From NCBI GenBank assembly GCA_030562195.1, contig JAUJPP010000007.1, forward strand, positions 22,689,769 to 22,753,768: a stretch of 64,000 bases of DNA, given 5' to 3'. Position numbers and translations under genes: made by a program. The notes under the pieces were generated by a model that was not told where the DNA came from, did no database searches, and was given only the letters and a program-made list of their open reading frames with translations. Below, piece by piece: positions 1 to 11,646 of the stretch (the first letter of the stretch is position 1; each line of letters opens with the position of its first letter). This DNA comes from Nipponacmea schrenckii. Lineage: Eukaryota > Mollusca > Gastropoda > Lottiidae.

Positions 1-39
1 GTTATAGTTATTTACACAATACGAGATGATGGAATGATC

Positions 40-326
40 CCAAACCAACACGTAAAAAAATATTTACCCCCGTATCGCAGTCGATCTGTGGGTCGTTCTT
101 TCGGCTATTAACTGTTCCATCTATTCCAGAATCATACAGTCTAGTGGCAATGGTAGCCCTTAATGCATGGTTCGTATAGAAGTCATCAAAACCAGCATTT
201 GTACACAATCTCTTCACAATACCAGAAAGCGTATGACGTCCTACTGGCATGATACAGCACCCAGTGTCTCGTTTAGGATACGTGTACTTCACGGGTCTAA
301 CGTAATAGGCGTTGAGAGTTTTAGGT
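40..326 (-). pseudogene. tyrosine-recombinase domain exon fragment (Crypton/KDTR-like), frameshifted
   Basis: Read on the minus strand, an acceptor-like TTTCAG (327-332) precedes an open stretch starting at 326. It contains PVGRHTL, FYTNHALRATIATRLYDSG and then, one frame over, ERTTHRS. This is the R..H arrangement of the C-terminal half of the tyrosine recombinases found in Cryptons and in related vertebrate and mollusc domesticated genes. The reading frame changes near position 120, just after DSGID, so the copy is broken. The catalytic Tyr region was not found before the window edge. The family-level call rests on motif recognition, and I cannot tell a transposon remnant from an exon of a decayed domesticated gene. 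Confidence 0.55.
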
Positions 327-927
327 CTGAAATCATAAAAATAAATGGTTTACATATAACACAATTTAAGTTTGACTGGAATGGTTTGTTATAATCCAAG
401 GATGAACCTTTTTGAAAATCAGACCAATCAAAAAGTATTTTCTATGAATTATAGCCCTTGATCTTTAATTCTTCGTGTACACGATAGAGAGCCGGATTCT
501 TGATGGATTTAGATAACATTTATTGTGACTGTTCCTTATCACCCAAAAAATGAACTTACATTACAAAACATTTTTTCATTTAACGATAATTCTTATCAAC
601 CTCCCGGACAAATTAGCTGCCATTATAAATGTGGGCGTATTACGATGGCTATTTTTAGCTATATCACTCTCCCTAATTTCTCACGCTTTTCTATGTCCTG
701 ACACAAAATCTTCAAACTCAAGGGTGTTTGAATTGTTCCTTAGAATAATCAATTAATCAAACTAGGAACCTGATTTTACAAAACATAATAAAAAAATCTC
801 ATCTTTCATAAGTGTTTGGTTACAATTAAAATAATAAGGACAGAACTGAAGAAAACAAACTTACTAGATTTCAATCGCAACAAAAAAGTTCAGAAAAAAA
901 GAAAGCTAATTGTGATATTATTTTATT
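327..927 (+). repeat. partial copy of the dispersed repeat family (about 398-650) in otherwise gene-free DNA
   Basis: From about 398 the sequence matches the repeat seen at 2805-3045: a GGATGAACC..GAAAATCAGACCAATC block, a CACGATAGAGAGC block, then CTCCCGGACAAATT and an end at GTGGGCGTATTACGATGGC (about 631-649). Its start is missing. Nothing gene-like is visible between 650 and 927. Confidence 0.6.
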
Positions 928-1319
928 AAAGGGATAATAGGCGTTAGAAGGAACATAAAAATTTAATTTCAAATTTGGACAATAACAGTATATATCCATC
1001 AGTGGACTTACCTGGTGTGATAACGATACATCAAAGTCCCTCTATTATCGGAAAAATCCACAAAATCATGTAGTTAATTATAAAACGCTTAATTGAATTG
1101 CACAATGATGTTTTAGCGTTGATTTACCAGACGCTTTTATTCTCAAACTTAATAGAATCGTCGCTGGCTCACTTTTTTTTAAAATTCCGAATATATTTTT
1201 ATTGTGGCTTTTTAGAATTTGGTAAAGTGTGGTATGCATACTTATTTAACTAATAGTCAATATTATAACACAAATATAAGCCGTAGGACGAGTGTATTCT
1301 AACGCCTATTATCCCTTTT
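928..1319. mobile_element. small non-autonomous DNA transposon (MITE) with about 22-bp terminal inverted repeats
   Basis: The left end reads AAAGGGATAATAGGCGTTAG (929-948). The right end (1299-1318) carries its reverse complement, with one extra A beside the G run. The interior of about 350 bp is AT-rich and has no coding frame. Termini are flanked by TA-rich sequence, so a TA or TTAA target duplication is possible but not certain. A similar lone terminus (ATTATCCCTTTAAA) occurs near 47650. Confidence 0.6.
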
Positions 1320-1655
1320 AGATTAGAATAAAATTTTATAGATATATTTAATGAGAATATTGTTGAAATCTTACCTTACCGAGAGAGTAAAGAAACATAA
1401 CTTGTGTATAGGATTTATTAGATTGCGTATTATTAAAATCTGAGGAAAATTCCAGCCCGAATTCCTGACAATATTTTCTATAAAAAAAAAGAATTCCAGA
1501 ATAAATGAAAAAGGCTTTATTATAATATTTAATAATCTTAGCTGTTTTTAAAATAAGTGCCACAATGTATTAAGTTTCACAATGGTGTCACTCAGTGTGT
1601 CATAGTCAAATTAAAGACTACATGTACTTCATTGTGTATAGCATAATAAGACACA
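1320..1655. other. gene-free AT-rich stretch downstream of the 1656-2436 gene
   Basis: Probably 3' flank or UTR of the minus-strand gene; AATAAAG on the minus strand near 1516 is a possible polyadenylation signal. I see no reliable coding frame. Confidence 0.3.
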
Positions 1656-2436
1656 TCAATCTGCTGCCTGCTTTAAAATTGGAATAACAGACGGATTGTC
1701 ATCTACTTGGCCAATAATTGGTTTAAATCCTCCTGAAGGTAAGAAAATTTATGATGTGATGGAAATAGCTTTTACTAAGGAAAGGGAACATCTAAAATTA
1801 AACTTTATTACACGATTTGAGTCGTCTTGCTTATATAAAAAAATATTGAATCAAATTCATGTGGCTAACTTCGGGTGTCTGTATATTCATACCCACAATT
1901 TCTGACGACACTTTAGCCAACATAGGATGGTGGAAACTCCATTTTTCTCTCACATTTCCTCTACAAGTAACATACAAATTCCCTTTACTGTCCTCTGGTC
2001 TATCAAAAATCTGAAAATTTAAACTTTAAATGAATAGATTATGGATAAATATGGTGCGTGTTCCTAGAAATTCAATATAAGCTTTATCAAAACATTAATC
2101 TTTTATATGCAAACAGTGGCTTTGGTTGATTGATTGGTTTGTGGAACGGAGTGCAGAATATAACATCAATGATATTCTAGTATGTACACTGGAGATGGCT
2201 TAAATGGAAAGGACAAAATCATTACTTACAGATATAATGTTTATCTCTTCATCTGAATTCTTTGAAAACATGAAACCTAAAAGCGATCCATAGTTTACTT
2301 TTGCTAGCAATATCCATTTTCTAAGCAACGGCAAGTAAACATAAACTTTGGGAATAAGAAAATATAAATATGATCGTTTCTTCATATCAGAATTATAAAA
2401 ATCAATGTCTAGCAACTTCCCGATTTTAAAAAACAT
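1656..2436 (-). CDS. unrecognised three-exon gene (3' part), 133 residues visible
   Basis: Three minus-strand exons join with consistent phases: 2436-2230 (donor GTAAGT, phase 0), 2010-1893 (acceptor TTTTCAG, donor GTATGA, phase 1) and 1732-1656 (acceptor CTTCAG, stop TGA). The total is 402 nt. The first exon encodes an aromatic, hydrophobic and Lys-rich stretch (LIPKVYVYLPLLRKWILLAK) and ends in an acidic run. The second carries IFDRPEDSKGNLYVTCRGN and KWSFHHPML. The third ends in LKQAAD. I do not recognise the family. An in-frame stop lies nine codons before the first Met and the dispersed repeat begins at 2455, so either translation starts at 2436 or upstream exons lie beyond the repeat block. 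No target-site or transposon motif is visible in it. Confidence 0.42.
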
Positions 2437-2454
2437 TGATATTCCCAGCCCTTT

Positions 2455-3802
2455 TACTTTTTATACGGCCACATGCCCCTGTCCGTCGGTCCGTTTGTTG
2501 TAGACACAATAAAAGTTACAATTTTCTATGGATTTTAATAGAACTTCGTGGGAGCATGTGAATTTATAAGACGGTAGTTCGAGTTCGATGATTTTTCAAT
2601 GAACGGTTTTTGAGTTATTGACCCTGCCTCAATATTTGTTGTAGACAAAATAGTAGCTACAATTTTTATACGCCCACACGTGGGCGTATATAGTCGTCGC
2701 CCCTGTCTCTCCGTCTGTCTGTCTGTCTGTCCGTCCACAATTGTTGTGGACACGATAGAGAGCTGGTTAATTCTTGGTGGATTTTGACGAAACTTGGTGT
2801 GAGTCTTTGTAATCACCCAAGGATCAAGCTTATTAAAAATCAGACCAATCCGAAAAAAAATTCTATTAGTTATTGCCCTTGTTCTTGAATTCTTTGTGGA
2901 CACGATTGAGAGCTGCCTTTCGTGATGGATTTGGTTGAAATTTATTGTGAGAGTAATTAAAATTCAAGAAAAATCTTTAATTTACCGATAATTTTGTCAA
3001 CCTCCCGGACAAATTGGCTGCCATTATAAATGTGGGCGTATTACGATGGCCATTGGTATTTTTGAGTTATTGTTCTTGACTGAGACAAAATTTTATTGTT
3101 GATGCAATAGAAGCTGCAATTTTCAATGGATATTGATGGAACTTGGTATGAGTTTTGGAAATGATAAGACGGTCAAGTTTGAATTTGAGTATTTTTCAAT
3201 AAAAGTTTTCTTAGTTATTGCTCATGACTTTTTAGAATAGATAAGACGGCTGTCAAGTTTGAATTTGACGATTTTTCAATGAATAGTATTGGAGTTATTG
3301 CCCTTGACTTAGTAAAATGCGTTAAAATTGTATTGTGGGTGTAGTAGAAGCTGCAATTTTCACTGGATTTTGATGGGCATTGAAATTGAAAAAGCGGCGT
3401 TGAAATTTGAATTTGACAATTTTGATGAATGGTTTTTGAGTTATTACCCTTGACTTTGTAAAATGTCATTAAAATTTTATTGTGGAGCTACAATATTAAA
3501 TGGATTTTGATGAAACTGGGTATGAGCATTTGAATTTATAAAAAGGCAGTAAAGGTTGAAATTTACGATATTTCCTTGAACAGTTGTAGAGTTATTGCCC
3601 TTGACATAGTGAAATCCAATCAAAATTGTATTGTTGGTGCAATTAGAAGCTGCAATTTTCAATGGATTTTGATGAAACTTGTGGGCATTGGCATTGATGA
3701 ACAATTTTCAATGAATGTTTTTAGAGTAATTGCAAAATTTATTATTCAAATTCATTGCTGCCGCTCGGCGTACATTACCTTGCTGGCAGGCTATCTTTTT
3801 TA
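2455..3802 (+). repeat. dispersed tandem-repeat element, copy with a second copy inside
   Basis: Starts TTATACGGCCACATG and a CCGTCNGTCCGT tract, continues with units of roughly 150-165 bp, and ends GCTGCC..CGTACATTACCTTGCTGGCAGGCTATCTT (to about 3800). Each unit carries GAGTTATTGCCCTTGAC, GCTACAATTTTCAATGGATT, GATGAAACTTGGTGTGAGCA and AAGACGGCGGTCAAGTTCGA with variations. A separate copy starts at 2667 with a perfect 24-nt palindrome (2667-2690, TATACGCCCACA and its complement) and ends at GTGGGCGTATTACG (about 3045). The short open frames here run through the repeats on both strands and are not genes. Confidence 0.75.
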
Positions 3803-6012
3803 AAAGGCCCACATGAAATGGGGGGCGTATATTGTCGTCACCAACATCCGTCCGTCGGTTCGTCGTTCCGTCCGTCGGTCCGTCCGTCCGTCCACAATTG
3901 CTCGTAAACACTCTACAATGTGCAATTCTTGAACGATTTTGATGAAACTTGGTGTGAGTGTTTATGATCACGCAAGGATGAACCCTATTGAAAATCAGCG
4001 AAATCGAAAAACATTTAGTATGAGTTATTGCCCTTGTTCTTGAATACGCGTTCAATTTTAGCTTGGAAACACTCTTGAGAGTAAATTTTTTAATGGATTT
4101 TAATGAAACTTGGCCTGAGTATTTGTTATCACCCAAGGATGAAGCCTATTGAAAACCAGTCAAATCGAAAAAAAATTAATATCAGTTGTTGTCCTTGTTT
4201 TTGAAAACGCGTTCAATTATTAGCTTGTAAACACTCTCCAAAGCACAGTTATTGACCGATTTTGACGAAACTTGCTTAATATTGTCTAATATCACCCAAG
4301 AATGAACTCTTTTGAAAATGGCACATATCGAAATATATTTTATACGAATTATTGCCCTTGTTCTATAAAATATTTTGGATTTTTGCCTTGTAAACACTCT
4401 ACAAGTCACAATTCTTGAGCGATTTTGACGTTACTTGGCATGAGTATTTGTAATCACCTAAGAATGAACCCTATTGAAATTGAGTTGAAACGAAAAATAT
4501 TTAGTATCAGTTATTGCCCTTGTTTTTGAAAACGCGTTCAATTTGTGGCTTGTAAACACTCTACAAAGCACAATTATTGACCGATTTTGACAAAACTTGC
4601 TGAAATTGTTTAATATCAACAAAGGATGAACCCTATTGAAAATCAAATATATTTAATACAAATAATTGCCCTTGCTTTATAAAATGTGTTCGATTTTTTC
4701 CTTGTAAACACTCAACAAGTCAGAATTCTTGAGCGATTTTGACGTAACTTGGCATGAGTATTTGTAATCGCCTAATGATGAAACTTATTGAAAAACATTT
4801 AGTATTTAGTTATTGCCCTTTTTTTTGAAAACGCGTCAAAATTTTTAGCTCTCTAGAAGGTACAATGATTTACAGATTTTGTCAAAAACAAGAAATATCA
4901 CATAATATTTGATTGCCCTTGTTATTTCAAATGATTTCAATTTTTTGGCTCATGAACACTCTGCAAGTCATATTTCTTGACTGATTTTAACGGAACTTGG
5001 CATGAGTATGTGGAATCACTTAAGGATGAACCCTATTGAAAATCAGATAAATCTTAAAATGTTTAATATCAATTATTGCTGTGTTTTTGAAAAGAAGTAT
5101 ATGTATATTTTATTTTTTATTCAAAATCAATGCTGCCAGTGGTATATTACCTTGCCTGGCAAGCTATCTTGACAGAACTTGCTGAAATTTTTAATTATCA
5201 TTCAAGGATGAACCCTATTGAAAAGAAATATCATACAATATTTAATATGAATTATTGCCCTTGTTCTTTAAAACGCGTTTGGTTTTTGGCTTGTGTTACT
5301 AAGGCACAATTCTTTATGCCTGCCGCACACGACGGACTTTTGTCCACGAAACACTGTTTCGCGACAAAAGTCCGTCGTGTGCGTTGGTGAAAAACATTTT
5401 TTTTTTGTTTCCCGAAACATTTGTTTGAAAATCAAACGTGTTTGATATTTGAACAAATGTTTCGGCGACAATTGTTTTTTGTCTATCGTGTGCGTTGAAT
5501 AAAAACATTTCTACGAAACATTTTCCGTCTTAAGCCAATCAGTCTACGCCATTTCATCACGTGGAGTAAAATGAATTTATCGCTATTTTAACTTAAAGGT
5601 CATGTGAGAAAAAAGTCACATGACGAAGCGGCATTTATAATAATTCCTTTGAACAAAATTCTATCGTGTGCTGCTATAGTCCATCGTGTGCGGCAAATGA
5701 AAGCCTGAAATCAAAACAATGTTTTTTGATTGCAATGGACAAAAGTCCGTCGTCTGCGCCTAGCAGATTTTGATGAATTTTGTTGAAATTGTTTTTTATC
5801 ACCTTAGAGTGAATCCTTTTAACAATCAAAAATACTGAAAATCTATAAAGAGTTATTGCCTTGTTATTAGGTATAATTCTTGACTGATTTTAAGGAAACT
5901 TAGTAATATTGTACGTTTATCACCCTAGAAACGAAATTTATGTATATTTATTTTTTATTCAAATCAATGCTGCCAGTGCGAGTATATTACCTTGCCTGAC
6001 AAGCTATCTTTT
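3803..6012 (+). repeat. dispersed tandem-repeat elements, second unit type
   Basis: Begins GGCCCACATGAAATGGGGGGCGTATATTGTCG and a CCGTCCGTCGGT tract. Units of about 160 bp contain TTATTGCCCTTGTTCTTGAAAACGCGTT, GCTTGTAAACACTCTA, GATTTTGA..AAACTTGG, GAGTATTTGTNATCACC and AAGGATGAACCCTATTGAAAAT. Spacing between successive GTTATTGCCCTTG motifs at 4025, 4189, 4350 and 4509 is 159-164 bp. Terminal GCTGCCAGTG..TATATTACCTTGCCTGGCAAGCTATCTT occurs at about 5130-5170 and again at 5967-6012. A MITE interrupts the second part (5319-5764). Confidence 0.75.
5319..5764. mobile_element. palindrome-rich MITE inserted in the tandem repeat
   Basis: The ends are inverted copies of ACGACGGACTTTTGTCC (left about 5328-5344, right about 5737-5753), with partly matching outer bases. 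The left end also folds on itself: 5325-5344 is the exact reverse complement of 5363-5382, separated by an 18-nt spacer that itself contains GAAAC..GTTTC. Further short copies of TCGTGTGC occur at 5486, 5662 and 5686. Comparison with the uninterrupted repeat near 8520-8540 shows that the element sits between TATGC and AGATTTTG. No coding capacity. Confidence 0.65.
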
Positions 6013-6348
6013 CTTCATTAGTTCATCTGATGAATTTTTGTGTGAACGAAATGATAAGGTAAAAGGATTTTTGATGACTTTCCTCTATTCATGATAACCG
6101 TGGACAAATTGGACCATATTCCAGCATGTGAAAATAATTAAAAGTCAATTTCCATTGATTGTCTTCTTTTTCTGTCTTCCTCGAAATTTTAACATTTAAC
6201 AACTAGTCGACAAAGTTGTCTGTAGAAGACTGTAGATAGGTAAAGGGTTGAAAGTTTTCACATTATGTTCTAAACTCTCGAAAGTGCTAGCCATTGCTCG
6301 AAAAATTGTCCTTACCTTGAGGTAGATTCCAACCTTTATATTTATTTA
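6013..6348. other. unique AT-rich spacer between repeat copies
   Basis: No repeat unit, splice-consistent exon or RNA structure recognised here. Confidence 0.3.
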
Positions 6349-8795
6349 TGTTTTTATACGCCCACATGGGCATGTGGACGTATATTGTCGCCGCCCCTCT
6401 CTGTCGGTCTATCCGTCTGTCAACATTTGTTGTAGACACAATAGAAGCTAAAAATTTTATTTGATTTGAATAAAACTTAGTGTGAGTATTAGAATTGACA
6501 AGATGGCAGTTAAGTTCGATTTTGATGATATTTCGATGAACAGTTTTTGAGTTATTGCCCCTGCCTTTATATTAGTTGTAGACACATAAAAGTTACAATT
6601 TTCAATGTGTTTAGATGAAACTTGGTTTGAGCATTGGAATTCATAAGACGTCGGTCAAGTTCGAAATTGACGCTTTTTCGATGTTGCCATTGACTTAGTA
6701 AATCAGGTCAAAATGCAATAAAAGCTACAATTTTCAATGGATTTTGAAGAAACTTGGTGTGAGCATTTCAATTGATAAGACGGTGGTTAAGATTGAATTT
6801 GACCATTTTTTGATGAACAGTTTGCAAGTTTTTGCCCTTGACTGAGTAACATCGCGTCCAAATTTTTATTGTGGGTCCAATAGGAGCTACAATTTTCAAT
6901 GGATTTCCCTGAAACTTGGTGTGAGCATTTGAACTGATAAGACAGTAGTCAAATTCAAATGTGACCATTTTTTTGATGAACGATTTCATTGTTATTGCCC
7001 TTGACTTAGTAAAATTACGGACAATTTTATTGTGCTGCAATTTTCAATGGATTTTGATGAAACTTAGTGTGAGCATTGAAATTTATAAGAAGGCAGTCAA
7101 GTTCGAATTTAAGGATTTTTCAAGAAAATTGTTCTTGAGTTATTGCCCTTGACTTAGTAAAATTGCGTCTGAAATTTATTGTGGGTGCAATAGAAGCTAC
7201 AATTTTCAATGAATTTTGATAAAACTTGGTGAGAGCATTGGAATTTATAAGACGGCTGTCAAGTTCGAATTTAACAATTTTTCGAAAAACTGTTCTTGAG
7301 TTATTGCCCTTGACTTTTATTCTGTGTGCCATAGTAGCTACAATTTTCAATGGATTCGTATTCTAACTTGGTGTGAGCATTGGAATTTATAAGCCGCCAG
7401 TTTAGTTTAAATATGACAATTGTTCGATGAATGGTTTGCGAGTTATTGTCCTTAGTATAATCACGCCAAAAAATTTTTCTTGGTGCAATAGAAGCAACAA
7501 TTTTCAATTAATTTTGATGAAACTTGTTGTGAACTTTGGAATTCACAAGACTGCGTTCAAGTTCACATTTGACGACAAAGAAGAAGGGTTTGTCTGTATA
7601 TATAGATGCTATTAATCAAAGGAAAAATGATTTAACAAAGCTGATGTGTGGGGGTAAGCTATCTTGCCTTGCAAGCTATCTTTGAAAACGTTTTCAGTTT
7701 TTTGGCTTTTAAACACTCTACAAGTCACAATTCTTGAACAATTTCGACAAAACTTGGCTTGAGGATTTGTAATCACGTAAGGATGAACCCTATTTAAATT
7801 CACTTAAGTCGAAAATATTTAGTATCAGTTATTGCCCTTGATTTTGAAAACGCGTTAAATTTTAGCTTGTTAACACTATTTCTTGACCGATTTGTCAAAA
7901 CTTGTTGAAATTGTTTAATATCACCCAAGGATGAACCCTATTGAAAATATAAAATATCAAAATATATTTAATATAAATTGTTGCCCTTGTTCTATAAAAC
8001 GTGTTCGATTTTTGCCTTGTAAACACTCTACAAGTTACAATTCTTGACTGATTTTGAAGAAACTTGACAGGAGTATTTGTTGTCACCTAAGGATGAACTC
8101 TATTGAAAATCAGATAAATCAAATAATATTTAGTATGGGTTATTGCCCTTGTTTTTGAAAACGTGTTCAATTTGAGCTTGTTAACACTCTAGAAAGAATA
8201 ATTTATAATAAATTTTGATGAAACTTGGCTTGAGTATTTGTTATAACCCAAGGATGAATCCTATTGAAAATAAGTTAAATCGAAAAATATTTAGTATCTG
8301 TTATTGCCCTTGTTTTTAAAAACGCATCAAAATTTTAGCTTGTAAACCCTCTAGAAGGCACAATGCTTTACAGATTTTGACAAAAATTGCTGAAATTGTT
8401 AATTATCACCCAAGGATGAACCCTGTTGAAAATAAGAAATATCACAAAATATTTAATATGAATTTTTGTTCTTTAAAACGCGTTCACGTTTGGCTCGTAA
8501 ACACTTCTATGTAAGGCACAATTCTATGCAGATTTTGATGAATTTTGTTGAAATTGTTTGTTATCACCTTACAGTGAACCCTTTTAATAATCAAAAATAC
8601 TGAAAAATCTTTAATGAGTTATTGTCTTGTTATTAGGTACCGGTATAATTCTTGACAGATTTTAATGAAACTTAGGAATATTGTACATTTATAAGCCAAG
8701 AAAAGAAGTATATAATTGAAGGTTGAATATTTCATTTTTTATTCATAATCAATGCTGCCAGTGGGCATATATTACCTTGCTTGGCAAGCTATCTT
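6349..8795 (+). repeat. dispersed tandem-repeat elements (first type then second type)
   Basis: Starts TATACGCCCACATGGGCATGTGGACGTATATTG (palindromic) at about 6356 and a CTGTCGGTCTATCC tract. First-type units run to about 7600 with spacing 148-164 bp. After a short junction containing AAGCTATCTTGCCTTGCAAGCTATCTT (7656-7682), second-type units run to the terminal TGCTGCCAGTGGGCATATATTACCTTGC..GCTATCTT at about 8751-8795. Confidence 0.75.
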
Positions 8796-8825
8796 TTATT
8801 TTTTATGTAATCATTTATTATTAAT

Positions 8826-9931
8826 TTTTATATGCCCACATGAATATGTGGACGTATATTGTTGTCGCCCCTGTCCGTTGGTCGGTCAGTCCATCAACAT
8901 TTGTTGCAGACATTATAGAAGATACAATTTTCTATGGATTTTAATGAAACTTGGTGACGGCGGTCAAGTTCGAATTTGAACATTTTTCGATGAACAACTT
9001 TTGAGGCACTGCCCTTAACTTATTTACATCACGTCAAATGTATTATTGATGCAATAAAAGCTACAATTTTCAATGGATTTGAATAAAACTTGGTATGAGT
9101 ATTGAAATAGATAAGGTGGTCAGGTTTGAATTTGACGATTTTTGCGCTGAACAGTTTATGAGTAGTTGCCCTTGACTAAGTAAAATTGTGTAAAATTTCA
9201 TTTGTTGTAGACACTTTTAATGAAACTTTGTATGATCATTAAAATGGATAAGACGGCGTCAAGTTCTATTTGGACCTACAATTTTCAATGGATTTAAAGG
9301 AAACTTGGTGTGAGCATTGGAATTGATAAGACGGCGGTCAAGTTCGAATTTGAAGAATTTTCGATGAACAGTTTTTGCAGGATAAGTTGACTTTGACTTT
9401 GTAAAATCTGTAAAATTTTAGTATTGATTCAATAAATTCTCCGATTTTCAAAGGATTTTGATGAAACTTGGTGTGAGTATTGGAATTGATTAAACCTCAG
9501 TCAAGTTTGAATTTAACAGTTTTTCAATAAACGGTTTTGAGTAATTGCCCTTGACTTAGTGAAATTGCGTCAAAATTCTTTTGTGGTTGCAATAAGAAGC
9601 TTTAATTTTCAAGGGATTTTGAACTTGGTGTAAGCATCAGAATTAATAATTTAGTCAAGTTTGAATTTCCGACTTTATTTAACAAATGGTTTTTGAGTTA
9701 TTGGCCTTGACTTAGTAAAATTGCGTTAAAATTTTTGTCTGTGCAAAATTATGATGAATCTTGGTATGGATAAGATAGTGGTCAAGTTTGAATTTGACTA
9801 TTTTCCATGAACAGTTTTTGAGTTTTTGCCCTTGACTTCAATATTCATTCAGTGAATGTTATTGCTCAATTTATTATTCAAATTCAATGCTGCCAGTGGG
9901 CGTATGTTACCTTGCCTGGCAAGCTATCTTA
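8826..9931 (+). repeat. dispersed tandem-repeat element, complete-looking copy
   Basis: Starts TATATGCCCACATGAATATGTGGACGTATATTG and ends GCTGCCAGTGGGCGTATGTTACCTTGCCTGGCAAGCTATCTT. The core consists of about seven diverged first-type units. Because it has both termini, it is a useful reference copy. Confidence 0.75.
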
Positions 9932-10651
9932 CACTGTTGTGACAAGGCCACTGGTTGAGTATTAATTTGAATCCTTTCAGGATCAAAGACTCTCTCTAAA
10001 AAGTGGATTTGATTTTTTGATTTCACGGATCATGAAAAAACCTTATCTTGATGAGAGTTGATCAAAAGCCTTCTCCTGAATTGATCTTTCTTTTAGCCAG
10101 TTTTTGTTTGGAACCTTAAGTCAATTATGGATGATATCGATGAGGTCGATGTTTCTGATTGTTGTTTATCCTTCTTCGCTTGGCAAATGGCATTCCATAC
10201 CAATCATCATCTCTATTTTGTCCATAATATGCTTCCTCTCTGTGAGACTAAAAAAAAAATGGAAAGTGGCTTGAGAGTCAAAATTGTTTTCAGAGAGCTT
10301 CATACTCTGATGTAACTAGGTTTGACAAAAAAGCATCTCATTAGAAGGGTAGTAGTAGAAATGTCTATAAGCCTGTGTGCATATCTTCATAAACTAATGT
10401 ACTGGCTTGAAGCAGTTTGCCAACTTAATCATTTTGACTAAAGGGTACAAAATATTTCTGTATTTTAATAGTTCAGCCACCAGACCGATGGCATTCTATC
10501 TATTGCACATAATTATGTAATAAAATTTCCTTTTAAAAAGACAATAAAAGATGTCTATTAGTATTTCTCATTAATTTCAAATTTTTGGCAAGAGTTTTTT
10601 TTGTATGTATGTATCCAAATCAAGGGAAAGGAAATAATATTTTACAAGCAT
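9932..10651. other. gene-free stretch with possible minus-strand exon traces
   Basis: On the minus strand, a T-rich acceptor-like tract near 10248 precedes an open run including YYGQNRDDDWYGMPFAKRRR that ends near 10126. It is rich in Arg and Asn like a nucleocapsid tail, but there is no supporting neighbour exon, so I do not call a gene. Confidence 0.2.
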
Positions 10652-11646
10652 TTTTGTAAAAATATGTGAAGAATCGAGCTAAACAAGTAATGCTAAGTCA
10701 ATTTTTTTCCAATGCCAATGCTCACATCAAGTTTCATCAATATAATGTCAAGCAAATGCAAAACATGTCCCATTATATCAGAAACTCATTATTTTTTAAG
10801 TAACTCAAAAACCGTTCAATGAAAAAATGTCAAATTCAAACCTGAATGACGTTTAATTATATTGAATACTTACACCAAGCTTTATCAAATTCCATTGAAA
10901 ATGCAGCGTCCATTGCATCCACTATACAAAATTTTACTAAGTCAAAGGCAATAACTAAAAAAAAAAAAAACTGTTCATTGAAAAAATGTCAAATTCAAAC
11001 TTGTCCGCTGTCTTATCAATTCAAATACTTATATCAAGTTTCATCAAAGTCCATTGAAAATTGTAGCTTCTATTGTGTCTACATTAATATGAAGTCATGG
11101 GCAATAACTCAAAAAACTGTTCATCAAAAATCGTCAAAATCATTCAATTCAATTAATATTCAAACATTCAAATTTCCAGTGGACAGATTCCAAATACTTA
11201 ACAGTAATTTAGTTCTCTCTCAAAGATAGTGATCACTGACGTAATCTCTCAGCTACCATAAAAATTAATGATTATCCAAAAAACTTAGTATCCATAAAGA
11301 TGCATTTATTTTTTGAAAACGCGAATTGTGTTGTAATCCAATACGGGAAAATTGTACGCCTTTACTTCTACTTTTGGTTTTGATTTCTTTAATATGCTTT
11401 TGGATCGATGTTTGTTATCTAGAGAGAAACTGTAACTATGCGGTACATTAGATCTACTTGAGTCCAAGGACTTCCTGTAATAATATTCTGTTTGATCATG
11501 GTATCTAGAAAGTCTATCTTATTTAGTATCAGATCGCATGTATTCAGTACCAGTTCTATATTTCCCCTCCTCTGAAATATCATTAGGTGTACCTTTGATT
11601 GTTGTCTTGCATTTTTAGTTGTAAACTTATAATCGGTACTCTGCTC
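10652..11646. repeat. segmental duplication, copy A (995 bp)
   Basis: Matches 14085-15067 over its whole length in the same orientation, with only a few differences seen: a short indel near 10843, A-run lengths and single substitutions. The first half is inverted-orientation dispersed repeat (10700-11220) and the second half carries an exon-like frame on the minus strand. The copies are 3.4 kb apart. Confidence 0.85.
11306..11571 (-). pseudogene. decayed terminal exon, copy A
   Basis: Minus-strand acceptor TGATATTTCAG (72-74 of the 11500s) is followed by a hydrophilic frame: YRTGTEYMRSDTK, an in-frame TAA, then SRYHDQTEYYYRKSLDSSRS and a basic KKSKPKVEVKAY tail ending in a TAA at 11306-11308. 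Composition and phase look coding, like a cytoplasmic or nuclear tail. The internal TAA is also present in copy B, so it predates the duplication. I do not recognise the protein; it could be the end of a decayed host gene or of a transposon gene. Confidence 0.4.

Noticed and set aside
8..760. Short plus-strand open frames near the left edge
   Set aside because: They run antisense to the recombinase exon or through repeat sequence.
2535..9700. Many 60-140-codon open frames on both strands
   Set aside because: They consist of translated ~160-bp repeat units; the same peptide phrases recur in each copy.
10126..10248. Minus-strand Arg/Asn-rich open run resembling a nucleocapsid tail
   Set aside because: Too short, no neighbouring exon or motif; noted only in the spacer entry.
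10846..11229. 127-codon plus-strand frame
   Set aside because: Inverted dispersed repeat; the same frame recurs in the duplicate at 14399-14650.
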